Positions 22,500 through 31,773 of a DNA stretch of 64,000 nucleotides are shown here, piece by piece; position 1 is the first letter of the stretch; every line of letters begins with the position of its first letter. A program made the translations under genes and the position numbers. The stretch spans positions 124,001 to 188,000 of the forward strand of contig NZ_QJSX01000011.1 of the NCBI RefSeq assembly GCF_003217515.1. The letters run 5' to 3'. Below the pieces are notes generated by a model. It did no database searches. It had not been told where the DNA came from and saw only the letters and a list, made by a program, of their open reading frames with translations. This stretch comes from Deinococcus yavapaiensis KR-236. Its GTDB lineage: Bacteria; Deinococcota; Deinococci; Deinococcales; Deinococcaceae.

Positions 22500-22572
22500 G
22501 ACTTCCTTCATCTTCGATCCTCGCGTACATGTCGGCAGATGTGGCCACCTAAGATAAAAGATGAAGGAAGTC
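22500..22572 (+). promoter_or_regulatory. long inverted repeat covering the kinase ribosome binding site
   Basis: A perfect 15-bp inverted repeat (arms 22500-22514 and 22558-22572, separated by 43 nt) ends five bases before the kinase ATG. The right arm contains the ribosome binding site AAGGAAG, so a folded leader would hide it. It begins 12 bp after the hydrolase stop, so a role in 3'-end formation of that message is the alternative. Confidence 0.6.
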
Positions 22573-22577
22573 GAGAC

Positions 22578-24860
22578 ATGACTCATCCGCCTCCCCTGTT
22601 CCAACCGTTCATGTTGTCTCAGGAAACGTTGGGCGTTCTGCCTGTCGTCGCCTGGGTCATGAACGAACGGGGGCATGTGGTGTTCGTCAACGAGGCGTTC
22701 GAGCGCACGTGCGGCGTGACCATGGAGCGCTTGCCGAGCGACTTCGCGGAGTTGTGCGACGAGCACGACCGAGCGTTCGTCCGCAGCGCGTGGCGTGAAG
22801 CGCACGAGGCGCACGCGACGCTGAACTTCGAGGCGCGTGTCCTCACGGCCGAGGGTTACCGTTGGTGGCACATTCAAGGCATGGCGCAGGACGCGGCACC
22901 ACGAGCGTGGCTGTGCCTCGCCACGGACGTCCACGAGCGGCACGCGGCGCTCGAACGCAGCGTCGCCGAGGCCGACGAGCGCGCCCGCCTCACCGAGGCG
23001 TTGCAGCAGACGCTCGCGCGGCTCGAGATGACGCTGTCGGCAGGGCAACTCGGGTTGTGGGAAGCGGACTTGGCGAGCGGCAAGACGGCGTGGGAAGGCG
23101 AGATGGATCGGTTGTACGGCCTCCAGCGCGGCGAGTTCGACGGGACCGACGACCACTTTCGCCGCCTCGTGCACCTCGACGATCACTCGAGGATGCAAGC
23201 GGCGTACGAGCAAGCTCTGCGCACGGGCGTCTACTCCGCGTCGTTTCGCGCGGTGCATCCCGACGGATCGACGCGTTGGCTGCAGTCCGTCGCGCGAGTG
23301 GTGCGCGACCACGAAGGGCGGCCCGTGAAGTTGATCGGAGTGAATTACGACATCACCGAGCGCATCGAGGCGGCGGAGGCCCTCAGCGCGTCCGAGCAGC
23401 GTTTCCGTCTGCTCGCCGAGCACGCCAGCGATCTCGTGTGCCTCATGTCGCCCGAGGGCGTGTACCTGTACGCCTCGCCGTCGCACCGCCGCATTCTCGG
23501 CTTCGAGCCTGACGAACTTATCGGACGCAACGTGTACGAGCTCTTTCCTCCTCACGACTTGAGCGAGATCGAACGCAGCCACGAGGCGGTCTTGGCGGGC
23601 CGACCGTTCACGGTGACGTACCGTGGGCAGCGCAAGGACGGCACGCCCCTGTGGCTGGAAAGCACCAGCTTGCCGATTCTGAGCGACGACGGCCAGGTGA
23701 GCCAATTGCAAGTGACGACGCGCGACGTGACCGAACGGGTCGAGGCGCGAGAGGCGCTCGAACGCCTCAACGCGAACTTGGAGACGCTCGTACGCGAACG
23801 CACCGAAACGTTGCAAGCCGTCATTCGCGGCGCGCCCATCATCTTGTATTCCGTCTCGCCCGACGGGACCTTCGTGCTCTCCGAAGGCCAAGGACTCGGC
23901 AAGTTGGGCTTGTCGGGCGGCGAGATCGTCGGGCAGAACATCTTCGAGTTGTACGCCTCGTCGCCCGAAACCCTGGAGTTCGTGCGCCGCGCGCTCTCGG
24001 GCGAATTGGCGACGGGCGTCGTGAAGGTGCTCGACCTCGTGTGGGAAATGTGGGTCGCTCCGCGCTTCGATGAGGCGGGCCGCGTCTGCGGCATGATCGG
24101 GGTGTCCACCGAAGTCACCGAGCGCGTCAAGGCCGAGGAGGAGTTGCGGCGCGCGAACGCGAGTTTGCGGCGCAGCAACGAGGAATTGGAACGCTTCGCG
24201 TACGTCGCCAGCCACGACTTGCAGCAACCCTTACGGGCCGTGACGAGCTTCACAGGCCTGCTCGAGCGCCGCCTCGAGCCGATGCTGGACGACAAGACGC
24301 GCCAGTACATGACTTACGTCAAGGACGGCGCGAAGCGCATGAAGACCCTCGTAGACGATCTCTTGGCCTTCGCGCGTCTCGACTCGGCGCCGCCTCGCTT
24401 CGACAGCGTGAACGTCGCCGACATCGCCCGAACGGTGTTGCAAGACCTCCAAGCCGAGCTCGACGAGAGCGGCGCGGTCGTCACGAGTGACGATTTGCCC
24501 CTCGTGCGCGGCGACTCTTCGCAACTCACGCAGTTGCTGCAGAATTTGCTTTCGAACGCCCTCAAGTTCCGGCGCGACGCGCCCTCTCGCGTGCACGTCG
24601 GCGTGACGCGCAGCGGCATGATGTGGCACTTCACCGTCTCCGACAACGGCATCGGAATTCGACCCGAGCACTTCGACCGCATCTTCGAGATGTTCGAACG
24701 CCTGCACACCCGCGAGCAGTACGAAGGAAACGGCGTCGGCCTCGCCATTTGCCGCAAGATCGTCGAGGGGCACGGCGGACGGTTGTGGCTGGAAAGCACG
24801 CCCGAAATCGGAACGACCTTCCACTTCATCTTGCCCGGTGTGACGAAGGGACGCACGTGA
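22578..24860 (+). CDS. multi-PAS sensor histidine kinase
   Basis: A 760-residue soluble kinase with no membrane segments. About four PAS-type domains cover residues 1-530, with PAC-like ends such as YRGQRKDGTPLWLEST and SVARVVRDHEGRPVKLIGVNYDIT. Next come the dimerisation domain with phospho-acceptor His546 in YVASHDLQQPLRAV and a HATPase domain with LLQNLLSNALKFRR (N box), DNGIGIRPEHFDRIF and GNGVGLAICRKIVEGHGG. This kinase class is typical of phytochrome-like signalling and pairs with single-domain receivers. The next gene overlaps by four bases and is such a receiver. The ligand is unknown. Confidence 0.9.
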   Translation: MTHPPPLFQPFMLSQETLGVLPVVAWVMNERGHVVFVNEAFERTCGVTMERLPSDFAELCDEHDRAFVRSAWREAHEAHATLNFEARVLTAEGYRWWHIQGMAQDAAPRAWLCLATDVHERHAALERSVAEADERARLTEALQQTLARLEMTLSAGQLGLWEADLASGKTAWEGEMDRLYGLQRGEFDGTDDHFRRLVHLDDHSRMQAAYEQALRTGVYSASFRAVHPDGSTRWLQSVARVVRDHEGRPVKLIGVNYDITERIEAAEALSASEQRFRLLAEHASDLVCLMSPEGVYLYASPSHRRILGFEPDELIGRNVYELFPPHDLSEIERSHEAVLAGRPFTVTYRGQRKDGTPLWLESTSLPILSDDGQVSQLQVTTRDVTERVEAREALERLNANLETLVRERTETLQAVIRGAPIILYSVSPDGTFVLSEGQGLGKLGLSGGEIVGQNIFELYASSPETLEFVRRALSGELATGVVKVLDLVWEMWVAPRFDEAGRVCGMIGVSTEVTERVKAEEELRRANASLRRSNEELERFAYVASHDLQQPLRAVTSFTGLLERRLEPMLDDKTRQYMTYVKDGAKRMKTLVDDLLAFARLDSAPPRFDSVNVADIARTVLQDLQAELDESGAVVTSDDLPLVRGDSSQLTQLLQNLLSNALKFRRDAPSRVHVGVTRSGMMWHFTVSDNGIGIRPEHFDRIFEMFERLHTREQYEGNGVGLAICRKIVEGHGGRLWLESTPEIGTTFHFILPGVTKGRT

Positions 24861-25297
24861 CCCTTCGTCTGCTGGTCGCCGAGGATCACCTCGAGGACGT
24901 GGAGTTGCTGCGCGCCGCGCTGGAGGAAGCGCCGCTGCCGTGCGAGCTTCATGCCGTGCGCGACGGCGAGGACGCCTTGGCGTTCTTGGGCAAGCGCGAA
25001 CCGTTCGAAAGCGCGCCCGACGTGCACCTCGTGCTGCTCGACCTCAACATGCCTCGGCTGCGCGGCCTCGACGTGCTGAGAGAAGTGCGCTCGAGCGAAC
25101 GCTGGCGAGACCTCACCGTGATCATCCTGACGACGTCGGACGCGCCTCACGACGTCGAGGCGAGTTACGCGGCGGGAGCGAACGCTTTCGTCACGAAGCC
25201 CGTCGACTTCGCGACTTTCTTCGACGTCACGCACGCGGTCACGTCTTACTACGCGGGGATGCTCGGCGTCGCTCATCGTGCCAGCACGAGCACGTAG
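24857..25297 (+). CDS. single-domain response regulator
   Basis: A 146-residue Rcp1-type receiver: AEDHLED acidic pocket, Asp62 in LVLLDLNMPRLRG, ILTTSDAPHD and FVTKPVD. GTG 24857 overlaps the kinase stop (GTGA), so kinase and receiver are coupled and are very likely partners. It has no output domain, so it acts by protein contact or relay. Its last 25 bases overlap the convergent comF gene. Confidence 0.88.
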   Translation: MTLRLLVAEDHLEDVELLRAALEEAPLPCELHAVRDGEDALAFLGKREPFESAPDVHLVLLDLNMPRLRGLDVLREVRSSERWRDLTVIILTTSDAPHDVEASYAAGANAFVTKPVDFATFFDVTHAVTSYYAGMLGVAHRASTST

Positions 25298-25890
25298 ACG
25301 TCCGTCGCGCCCGCCGCTCGAAGCGTTCGCGCGCATTCCCCGAGCGTGCGGCTGGTCGTGAGCACGTCGTCGACGAGCAACACGCGCCGAGGCGCCCGTT
25401 CCGTCGCTTCGAAAGCGCCCTCGACGTTGAGACTTCGCGCCGCGCCGCGCAAGCGGGCTTGCTGACGCGTGCGGCGCACGCGTCGCAGCAAGAGGCGCGA
25501 CGGCACGCCGAGCCGAGCCGCGACTTCCCTCGCCAAGACGTCCGCTTGGTTGTAGCCACGCTCGCGCTCGCGCGACGCGTGCAACGGCACGCTCGTCACG
25601 ACCTGCACGTTCCACGCGGCTGGCACGCTCGGCGCGAGAACGCTGGCGAGACGCGACGCCACCTCTCGGCTTCCGTCGAACTTCAGGGCCTTCACGAGCC
25701 GCCGCGTCACGCCCGCGTACGGCCCGAGGCTCAAAAGGTGTGGCGACACGTCGGAGCGAAGCATGGAGTGGGCGCTCACGTCGGGACGCAGCGAGGCGAG
25801 GCACGCGTCGCACACCCCTCTCGCCGCTCCGAGCGAAGCGCGGCAACCCGGGCAAGATCGAGGCAGCAGCGCCGCGAGAAAGTTCAACAC
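25273..25890 (-). CDS. ComF family phosphoribosyltransferase-like protein
   Basis: A 205-residue ComF homologue needed for DNA uptake in competent bacteria. The N-terminus carries a two-CxxC-type zinc motif (PRSCPGCR and GVCDAC). The C-terminal half is the phosphoribosyltransferase fold with PLHASRERERGYNQAD and the PRPP-loop-like VLLVDDVLTTSRTL. Deinococcus is naturally competent, consistent with this gene. The start is GTG 25890, six bases after TACGCT. Confidence 0.88.
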   Translation of the reverse strand: MLNFLAALLPRSCPGCRASLGAARGVCDACLASLRPDVSAHSMLRSDVSPHLLSLGPYAGVTRRLVKALKFDGSREVASRLASVLAPSVPAAWNVQVVTSVPLHASRERERGYNQADVLAREVAARLGVPSRLLLRRVRRTRQQARLRGAARSLNVEGAFEATERAPRRVLLVDDVLTTSRTLGECARTLRAAGATDVYVLVLAR

Positions 25891-25933
25891 CCGGCGAGCG
25901 TATCGCCGGGCGCTGAAGCCGAGGAAAAACCGC

Positions 25934-26572
25934 TCAGCGCAAGCTCAGCATCATCGCGAAGTGCGCGCTGGAACCGCCGAGGACGAACAGGTGCCACACC
26001 TCGTGAAAACCGAACGTTCCGAGGTTGGGTTTCTTCATGGCGTACACGACTGCGCCCACCGTGTACAGCAAGCCCCCGATCGCCAGCCATATCAGCGCGG
26101 CGGGCGGCAGGGTCTTGAGAAACTGAGGCAGGAACATCACGGCCAACCACCCCATCCCGAGGTAGAGAGCCGTCGAGATCCAGCGCGGCAACTTCATCGT
26201 GACGAGTTTGAGGGTGATTCCGGCCAGGGCGATTCCCCAAATCACCCACAGCACGACGTCGCGCCACGGTTCGCCGAGGCCGTAGTACGCGATGGGCGTG
26301 TAGCTTCCGGCGATCAGGAGGAAGATCGCGCTGTGGTCGAGCTTGCGCAACCACCGCAGCGTTCGCTCGGAGCCGTGGAAGGAATGGTAGCTCGCCGACG
26401 CGAGGTACAGAAGCGCGAACGACACGCCGAATACCACGAACGGCCACAAGCTGAGACCCTTCGCGTTCGCCCACACGAGCATCACGATCGTAAACGGCAC
26501 GGCGAGCACCACCCCGCTCCAGTGGGTGAGGGCGTTGATCGGCTCGCGCAAGGCGCTGTACAGGCGTCGCAT
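25934..26572 (-). CDS. hemolysin III/PAQR-family membrane protein
   Basis: A 212-residue protein with seven predicted transmembrane helices and the family metal-site residues: SASYHSFH in the first half, LDHSAIFLLIAGSYTPI in the middle, and FHEVWHLFV near the C-terminus. Bacterial members (YqfA/TrhA) influence membrane lipid homeostasis; haemolysis itself is not established for most. A TACACT box lies six bases before ATG 26572. Confidence 0.9.
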   Translation of the reverse strand: MRRLYSALREPINALTHWSGVVLAVPFTIVMLVWANAKGLSLWPFVVFGVSFALLYLASASYHSFHGSERTLRWLRKLDHSAIFLLIAGSYTPIAYYGLGEPWRDVVLWVIWGIALAGITLKLVTMKLPRWISTALYLGMGWLAVMFLPQFLKTLPPAALIWLAIGGLLYTVGAVVYAMKKPNLGTFGFHEVWHLFVLGGSSAHFAMMLSLR

Positions 26573-26640
26573 GCAGGAAGTGTAACGGAAACGACGGAGG
26601 ACGAATGGTCCCCCGTCATGATCGCGGACGTCGTCCTGGA

Positions 26641-28116
26641 CTACTTGCGGCTGTAGTTCGGCGCTTCTTGCGTGATCGTCACGTCGTGCGGATGGCTCTC
26701 GATCAGGCTCGCCGACGTGATGCGCGTGAACTGCGCGTCGCGCCGTAACGTGTCGAGGTCGGGCGCTCCGCAGTACCCCATCGCGCTTCGAAGGCCGCCC
26801 ACGAGTTGATACAGCACCTCGCTCACCGCGCCCTTGTACCCCACGATGCCCTCGATGCCTTCGGGCACGAACTTCTTCGAACCGCTTTGAAAGTACCGAT
26901 CTCCGCTGCCCTGATCCATCGCTCCCAGCGACCCCATGCCCCGGTACGACTTGTAGCGGCGCCCTTCGCGCAGCACGACTTCGCCCGGCGCTTCGTCCGT
27001 CCCGGCGAACATCGACCCCAGCATCACCACGCTCGCGCCCGCCGCGATCGCCTTGGGCACGTCCCCGGTCTGCTTGACGCCGCCGTCGGCGATGACGGGC
27101 ACGCCCTCGGGCAAGGCCGCTTCGGTGGTGTTGAAGATCGCCGTGATTTGCGGCACGCCAACGCCCGTGACGACGCGCGTCGTGCAGATCGACCCTGGCC
27201 CTATTCCCGCCTTCACGGCGTCCGCTCCCGCCAAGATCAAATCCCTTGCCCCCTCGTACGTCGCCACGTTTCCGGCGACGACGTCCACGTCGAAGTGGGT
27301 CTTGACGCGTTCCAGCGCGCGCAAGATGCCGACCGAGTGCCCGTGCGCCGAATCGAGCACCAGAACGTCGACGCCCGCCGCGACGAGAGCGCCGGCGCGG
27401 TCCATGAGGTCGGGCGAGTTTCCGATGGCGGCGGCGACGCGCAGGCGACCCATGTCGTCCTTGGCGGCGCGCGGGTACTTGATGCGCTTCATGACGTCCT
27501 TGATCGTCACGAGACCCGTGAGCTTGTAGTCCTCGTCGACCACGAGAAGCTTCTCGATGCGGCTCTTCTTGAACTGCGCCTCGGCGTCCTCCAGCGACGT
27601 CCCGACAGGCACGGTGACGAGGTTCTCGCTCGTCATGACGTCTCGCACCGGGGTGCTCATGTCGGTGACGAAGCGCAAGTCGCGGTTCGTCACGATGCCG
27701 AGGAGTGTACCGTCGGGCGCGGTGATCGGCACGCCGCTGATGCGGTACTCGTTCATGAGGCGCTCGGCGTCTCCGACGGTCGCTTCGATCGGCAGGGTGA
27801 TCGGATCGACGATCATGCCGACTTCGGAACGCTTCACCTTGCGGACCATCTCGGCTTGCAGTTCGAGCGGCATGTTCTTGTGAACGACCCCGATGCCACC
27901 TTCACGCGCCATGGCGACTGCCATGTTCGTTTCGGTGACGGTGTCCATCGCGGCGGACGCGAACGGAACCTTGAGGCGGACGCGACGCGTGAGCTGCGCC
28001 TCGAGGCTCACCTCGTTCGGAAGAACTTCGCTGCGCCGCGGAATGAGCAGCACGTCGTCGAAGGTGATGCCGTCCTGGGAGAACTTGTACGCGAAGCGGT
28101 CGTTCGAAGCGTCCAT
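26641..28116 (-). CDS. guaB: IMP dehydrogenase
   Basis: A 491-residue enzyme that oxidises IMP to XMP, the first committed step of GMP synthesis. The TIM barrel starts ITFDDVLLIPRRSEVLP. A CBS pair occupies about residues 95-215. The catalytic loop is GPGSICTTRVVTGVGVPQ with the active-site Cys, and the flap is YRGMGSLGAM. A TATACT box at 28127-28132 lies ten bases before the ATG, suggesting a very short leader, though no good -35 is evident. Confidence 0.97.
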   Translation of the reverse strand: MDASNDRFAYKFSQDGITFDDVLLIPRRSEVLPNEVSLEAQLTRRVRLKVPFASAAMDTVTETNMAVAMAREGGIGVVHKNMPLELQAEMVRKVKRSEVGMIVDPITLPIEATVGDAERLMNEYRISGVPITAPDGTLLGIVTNRDLRFVTDMSTPVRDVMTSENLVTVPVGTSLEDAEAQFKKSRIEKLLVVDEDYKLTGLVTIKDVMKRIKYPRAAKDDMGRLRVAAAIGNSPDLMDRAGALVAAGVDVLVLDSAHGHSVGILRALERVKTHFDVDVVAGNVATYEGARDLILAGADAVKAGIGPGSICTTRVVTGVGVPQITAIFNTTEAALPEGVPVIADGGVKQTGDVPKAIAAGASVVMLGSMFAGTDEAPGEVVLREGRRYKSYRGMGSLGAMDQGSGDRYFQSGSKKFVPEGIEGIVGYKGAVSEVLYQLVGGLRSAMGYCGAPDLDTLRRDAQFTRITSASLIESHPHDVTITQEAPNYSRK

Positions 28117-28170
28117 ATTGGCGCGAAGTATACCCCTCGCGCGGGCGAATCACGGGAAGCTGGCCCCCTC

Positions 28171-28199
28171 TTGCGCGCCCGGACATCGCGTGCTAATCT
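28171..28199 (+). promoter_or_regulatory. promoter of the tRNA-Ala gene
   Basis: TTGCGC at 28171-28176 and TAATCT at 28194-28199, separated by 17 bp, lie 28 bp upstream of the mature tRNA. Spacing and placement fit a housekeeping sigma promoter. Confidence 0.6.
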
Positions 28200-28227
28200 T
28201 CTCCTCGCCCGTAAGGGACCCTTCCGA

Positions 28228-28306
<79 letters not shown>

Positions 28307-28329
28307 AAACCCCGTCACCGACGGGGTTT
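28307..28329 (+). terminator. terminator of the tRNA-Ala gene
   Basis: A 10-bp stem AAACCCCGTC/GACGGGGTTT with an ACC loop, followed by TTTTT a few bases later. A copy with a changed loop follows the right-hand repeat, so similarity extends past the 50-bp identity. Confidence 0.75.
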
Positions 28330-28370
28330 CGCTTTTTCGGATCCTCGATTCGGCCGATATTAGACGAAGT

Positions 28371-28390
28371 TTGGCAAACGGTTGGCAAAC
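28371..28390 (+). repeat. paired TTGGCAAAC repeats, candidate integrase arm sites (left)
   Basis: TTGGCAAAC occurs at 28371-28379 and 28382-28390, an 11-bp period, inside the left end of the island. Related GGCAAAC repeats lie just inside the right end beside the integrase gene. Tyrosine integrases of the phage type bind such short arm repeats on both sides of the core. Confidence 0.55.
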
Positions 28391-28420
28391 CGAGTTTCCG
28401 CTTCCTCCGCTCGACACGCT

Positions 28421-29344
28421 TCAATCGCGTCGATGCACCCACAAAACGTCCGTGGCGAAACGACTCGAATCGTCGATCCAACTTCGAAGTTCCATGGCAT
28501 CTTCGGGCGTGATCATGGCCAAAGTGGTCGTCGGCGCCGCGCCGAATGGACTGTCGAACCCGTAGCCGACCATGACGTTCAATCGATCGGTGAGCAGGAA
28601 GCGATCGTGGAACTTGTCGAACTTTTCCGGCAGCGCACCTTCGACACGCCGCACCTTCAACGTGACGCCCGCGGGAACGAGTCGAGGCAGTCGCCGCTCG
28701 CAGTCCACTTCGAAGGTGTCCGCGGAATTGTTCGCGGTGCACAGGCAAACGATTTCGACGCTCGGACCGCGCGCAACTTCGAGCTGCCCAAGCAGTTCGC
28801 CGAGCACGCCGACGTGTCGAGACGAAGGCGAAAAGTACGGGTCCAAAAGCAGCACGCTGTGACTTCGCGCGAGCGTTCGACCGAACACGTCGCCGTATTG
28901 CTCTGGCTTCTTCGCGATGCGTCGAGATTGAACCGCTCGCCACCAAGATTGCCCGTCGTGCGCCTCGTCGATTCGCTGCGTGCCTCGGCGCCCGTCTTCA
29001 GTCAAAACGGCGTCGAACGGATCGTCGGCATGTTGCTTCAACGCGTTCTCGAGCCAGGAGAGTCGCCCGTCGTACGGCGAGCCCGTCCTGTCGACGTAGA
29101 TCGTTTGCGACGCGGTGTTCTGCTGCTCTTCGAGCCAAGCTTCGCATTGTGCCAGCGCCCTGGCGCTCCCTCTCCCCTGTTCGCGCATGGTGTGAATCGC
29201 TTGTGCAACTCGCCGACGCCACTTGCTCGAGCTTTGCAGCGTCGCCAAGTAGCGACCGCTGTGCGAGCCGAACGCCATCACGAACGAATACGGAAGCGGA
29301 TGTTGAGCGAGCGCGTCGGGTTCGACGGCGTACTCCCGCAGCAT
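28421..29344 (-). CDS. PLD-like protein with single HxRx4D motif, partner of AAA ATPase
   Basis: A 307-residue protein, not assignable to a named family by eye. The C-terminal half looks like a phospholipase D-fold unit: SVLLLDPYFSP (beta strand with Asp) near residue 170, then KFHDRFLLTDRLNVMVGYGFDS, where H246, R248 and D253 form an HxKx4D-like motif with Arg replacing Lys. Only one such motif is seen, so a dimer would be needed for catalysis as in one-motif PLD nucleases. ATG 29344 shares its A with the TGA of the upstream ATPase, so the two are coupled. A nuclease effector role is inferred; catalytic activity with Arg is uncertain. Confidence 0.7.
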   Translation of the reverse strand: MLREYAVEPDALAQHPLPYSFVMAFGSHSGRYLATLQSSSKWRRRVAQAIHTMREQGRGSARALAQCEAWLEEQQNTASQTIYVDRTGSPYDGRLSWLENALKQHADDPFDAVLTEDGRRGTQRIDEAHDGQSWWRAVQSRRIAKKPEQYGDVFGRTLARSHSVLLLDPYFSPSSRHVGVLGELLGQLEVARGPSVEIVCLCTANNSADTFEVDCERRLPRLVPAGVTLKVRRVEGALPEKFDKFHDRFLLTDRLNVMVGYGFDSPFGAAPTTTLAMITPEDAMELRSWIDDSSRFATDVLWVHRRD

Positions 29345-31521
29345 CACATCAGCTCCTTCGAGCGATCGGCGAAGAACCCCTTGGGCCAATGTCCTTCGAA
29401 TTCACCGTTGACCGTCAGCGGAACTTCTCGAAATGTACTTCCTTGCGAACTCGGTTCGCCGAACAGCACGAGGACGTCTTGAGGGCCGATTCGTAGTTCT
29501 TCACTCGGCTCTTCGCCCTCGGTCGTCTCGCGTATCCGCCGAAGGATTCGCAGCATGAGATGCTCGCTGTGCGTCTCCAGCAAGAACACGCTTCGATTTC
29601 TCTTGGCACTCGCGATGAACGTGTCGGCCAACTCGGCTTGCAACGCGGGGTGCAAGTGCAGTTCGGGCTGTTCGATGGCGACCAGCTTTTCGTCCTCGGC
29701 CTCCGCGTACACCAACACGGGCACGACTTGGCTGATTCCCGTTCCGACGTCCCGAACGCTGACTGCGACGTCGTGACGCACGTCGAACAACACCAATTCT
29801 GCGCTAGCGGGCGACGTGAATTCGTCGTAGGCGTTCGGGCGATCGGCGTAGAACTTCTCGGCCGACAGGTCGGCGAGCGAAGCCGAGTGTTCGGCCGCCC
29901 ACCAGGACAAGCGCAGCTGCCCAAGCTCGGCGGTTCTCGAGTTCGCGAAGTCGATCGCCTCGCTTTCCGCGTCCAAGTCCACGTCTTCGACCTTCGAGTG
30001 CTCTTCCGCATCGGGGAACTCTTCCAAAGACGCCAGGTGTGCTTCGAGGACTCTCCGTCGCACCTGCTCCAGCGCGTGCTCGAAGGCTTCGAGCGGGATT
30101 CCTTGGAGAGGAAGCTCTGTCCTCAAGGCTTTCGTCAGCCACGAAACACCTTGTGTCAGGCCATCCTCGTATGCCAAGTGCTGCCTTCGCCGGACGCTTC
30201 GCTGATCGAACAGCCTCCGATCGACGAATCGGTAAGACGTGTTCAGCCCGTGCGGACCCAACCAGCGGTTAACTCTTTCTCTGATATTGCCGTCCTTGAC
30301 GAGGGTCGACCAAACGTCGCCGTCCTGCCGACTCGATTGCTCTCGTCCAAGACGTCGATCCGGCAGACGACGCAACGGACCGAGGTAACGAAATCCTTCG
30401 AGCGCGCGAGCAGTGTCGACGGCCAGCGTGTCGACGAAACGTACGAACAGCGGTAGGACCTCCTCGACGAGTCTGCGCTGGTTCTCCAAGTAGTGGGAGG
30501 CTAGGAAGTAGGCGTGCTGGTCTTTTGCCAACTGTTCGCGATCTGGATTATGCAACGGCCGCGCGAGATGATCGAGAAGCCGACGTCCAACGTCACCTGC
30601 AGGAAGGCGAAGTTGTCGAGGCGTCGTTGACGTCTCGAATTCGGCGAAAACTTCACGGAACGCCGACGAATGCGAAGCGAGGGACGGTAGATAACGATGA
30701 CTACGATCGCCCACGTCCTCCACCGCCTGCCACCGTCTCGTGCCTGGGTTGTGCTCGACGTGAAGACCACGAGGTGCGGCACGCCCCAACACGCCGGTGA
30801 GAAGCGCGGCTTCCGGAATCGCGAAGTCCGTTCGAAGAGCCGTCAAGACAGCAGCATTCAATTCTCGACCCGCCATGTCGTAACGGGATCGCGAAATCTG
30901 CAATATTTCGGGATTCGTCGATGCTTCCTTGAATTCCGACCGCAGGGCCGAATGCACGAGACGCCGCAGCTGCGGTGCGTCGGTGTTGAGGTGAGTGAGC
31001 GCGAGCGCGCGCGGGAAACTCCTACCCTGAACGTCGGCCACCTCAGCCGCTTCCAACGTCAAGAGGTAGGTGTTGTCCTCGTAGATACGGCATCGACGAA
31101 TGCCACCTTGATCCAAGCGGCGGTTCGGGTCTTGCGCGAGTCGAGGGTCCTGCTGCTCGTCCCGATCCAAGCCGAGCTCCATGTCCCACGTCAAAGTACG
31201 CTTGCGGCGCGACGTACCTGGCCGGTCCTCCGAACGATCGTCGGTAGCCTCGACGGTGAATTTCAGCCGGCACGTACGCGAAGGAACGCGACCGTGGATG
31301 AAACTCAGCAAACCGCCGAGATCGACCTCCTGTGCTTGGTGTCGAATCACACCCGGGTTGAAGTCGCCGACTTCGAACGCTCGCTTGAGAAGGAGCAAGG
31401 CTTGGATGACCGACGATTTGCCGGCGCTGTTAGGACCGAACAACAGCGTGAGAGGCTTGAATTCCACCCTCTGCGTCGTACGAATCGACTTGAATTTTTC
31501 CAGCTCGATTGACTTCAACAT
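29344..31521 (-). CDS. AAA family ATPase with DUF3696-like C-terminus
   Basis: A 725-residue ABC/SMC-like ATPase. Walker A is LLFGPNSAGKSSVIQALLLL at about residues 27-46. A long variable middle follows. Near the C-terminus are VRDVGTGISQVVPVL, Walker B with LVAIEQPELHLHPALQAELAD (Glu617 region) and the His switch ETHSEHLMLRILR. The end, FREVPLTVNGEFEGHWPKGFF, matches the DUF3696 tail. Such overcoming-lysogenization-like ATPases act as sensors or switches in many two-gene defence systems. GAAAGG lies before the ATG. It is divergent from drmD and coupled to the PLD-like gene downstream. Confidence 0.82.
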   Translation of the reverse strand: MLKSIELEKFKSIRTTQRVEFKPLTLLFGPNSAGKSSVIQALLLLKRAFEVGDFNPGVIRHQAQEVDLGGLLSFIHGRVPSRTCRLKFTVEATDDRSEDRPGTSRRKRTLTWDMELGLDRDEQQDPRLAQDPNRRLDQGGIRRCRIYEDNTYLLTLEAAEVADVQGRSFPRALALTHLNTDAPQLRRLVHSALRSEFKEASTNPEILQISRSRYDMAGRELNAAVLTALRTDFAIPEAALLTGVLGRAAPRGLHVEHNPGTRRWQAVEDVGDRSHRYLPSLASHSSAFREVFAEFETSTTPRQLRLPAGDVGRRLLDHLARPLHNPDREQLAKDQHAYFLASHYLENQRRLVEEVLPLFVRFVDTLAVDTARALEGFRYLGPLRRLPDRRLGREQSSRQDGDVWSTLVKDGNIRERVNRWLGPHGLNTSYRFVDRRLFDQRSVRRRQHLAYEDGLTQGVSWLTKALRTELPLQGIPLEAFEHALEQVRRRVLEAHLASLEEFPDAEEHSKVEDVDLDAESEAIDFANSRTAELGQLRLSWWAAEHSASLADLSAEKFYADRPNAYDEFTSPASAELVLFDVRHDVAVSVRDVGTGISQVVPVLVYAEAEDEKLVAIEQPELHLHPALQAELADTFIASAKRNRSVFLLETHSEHLMLRILRRIRETTEGEEPSEELRIGPQDVLVLFGEPSSQGSTFREVPLTVNGEFEGHWPKGFFADRSKELM

Positions 31522-31773
31522 GCGACCTTTCGACGTGATTCGACGGGTGGTAGGACGATCTACGATGCCAGATTATGGCGAGACAGCGTATCCGCCAAGC
31601 GAAGTTGCGACCCTACGCAGGATGGCTGACGCAGGTCGCTGCAATCGTCCGGTAGAACAAAAGGCCCATCGGCCGTGGACCTGGAAAACGCGAAGTCATT
31701 TGCGAGGCCGACGCCGTTCTTCGTGAGCTAAGCTTCGAAGGATGCCATTCCAATTCGTTCAGGAGTGCTTAGC

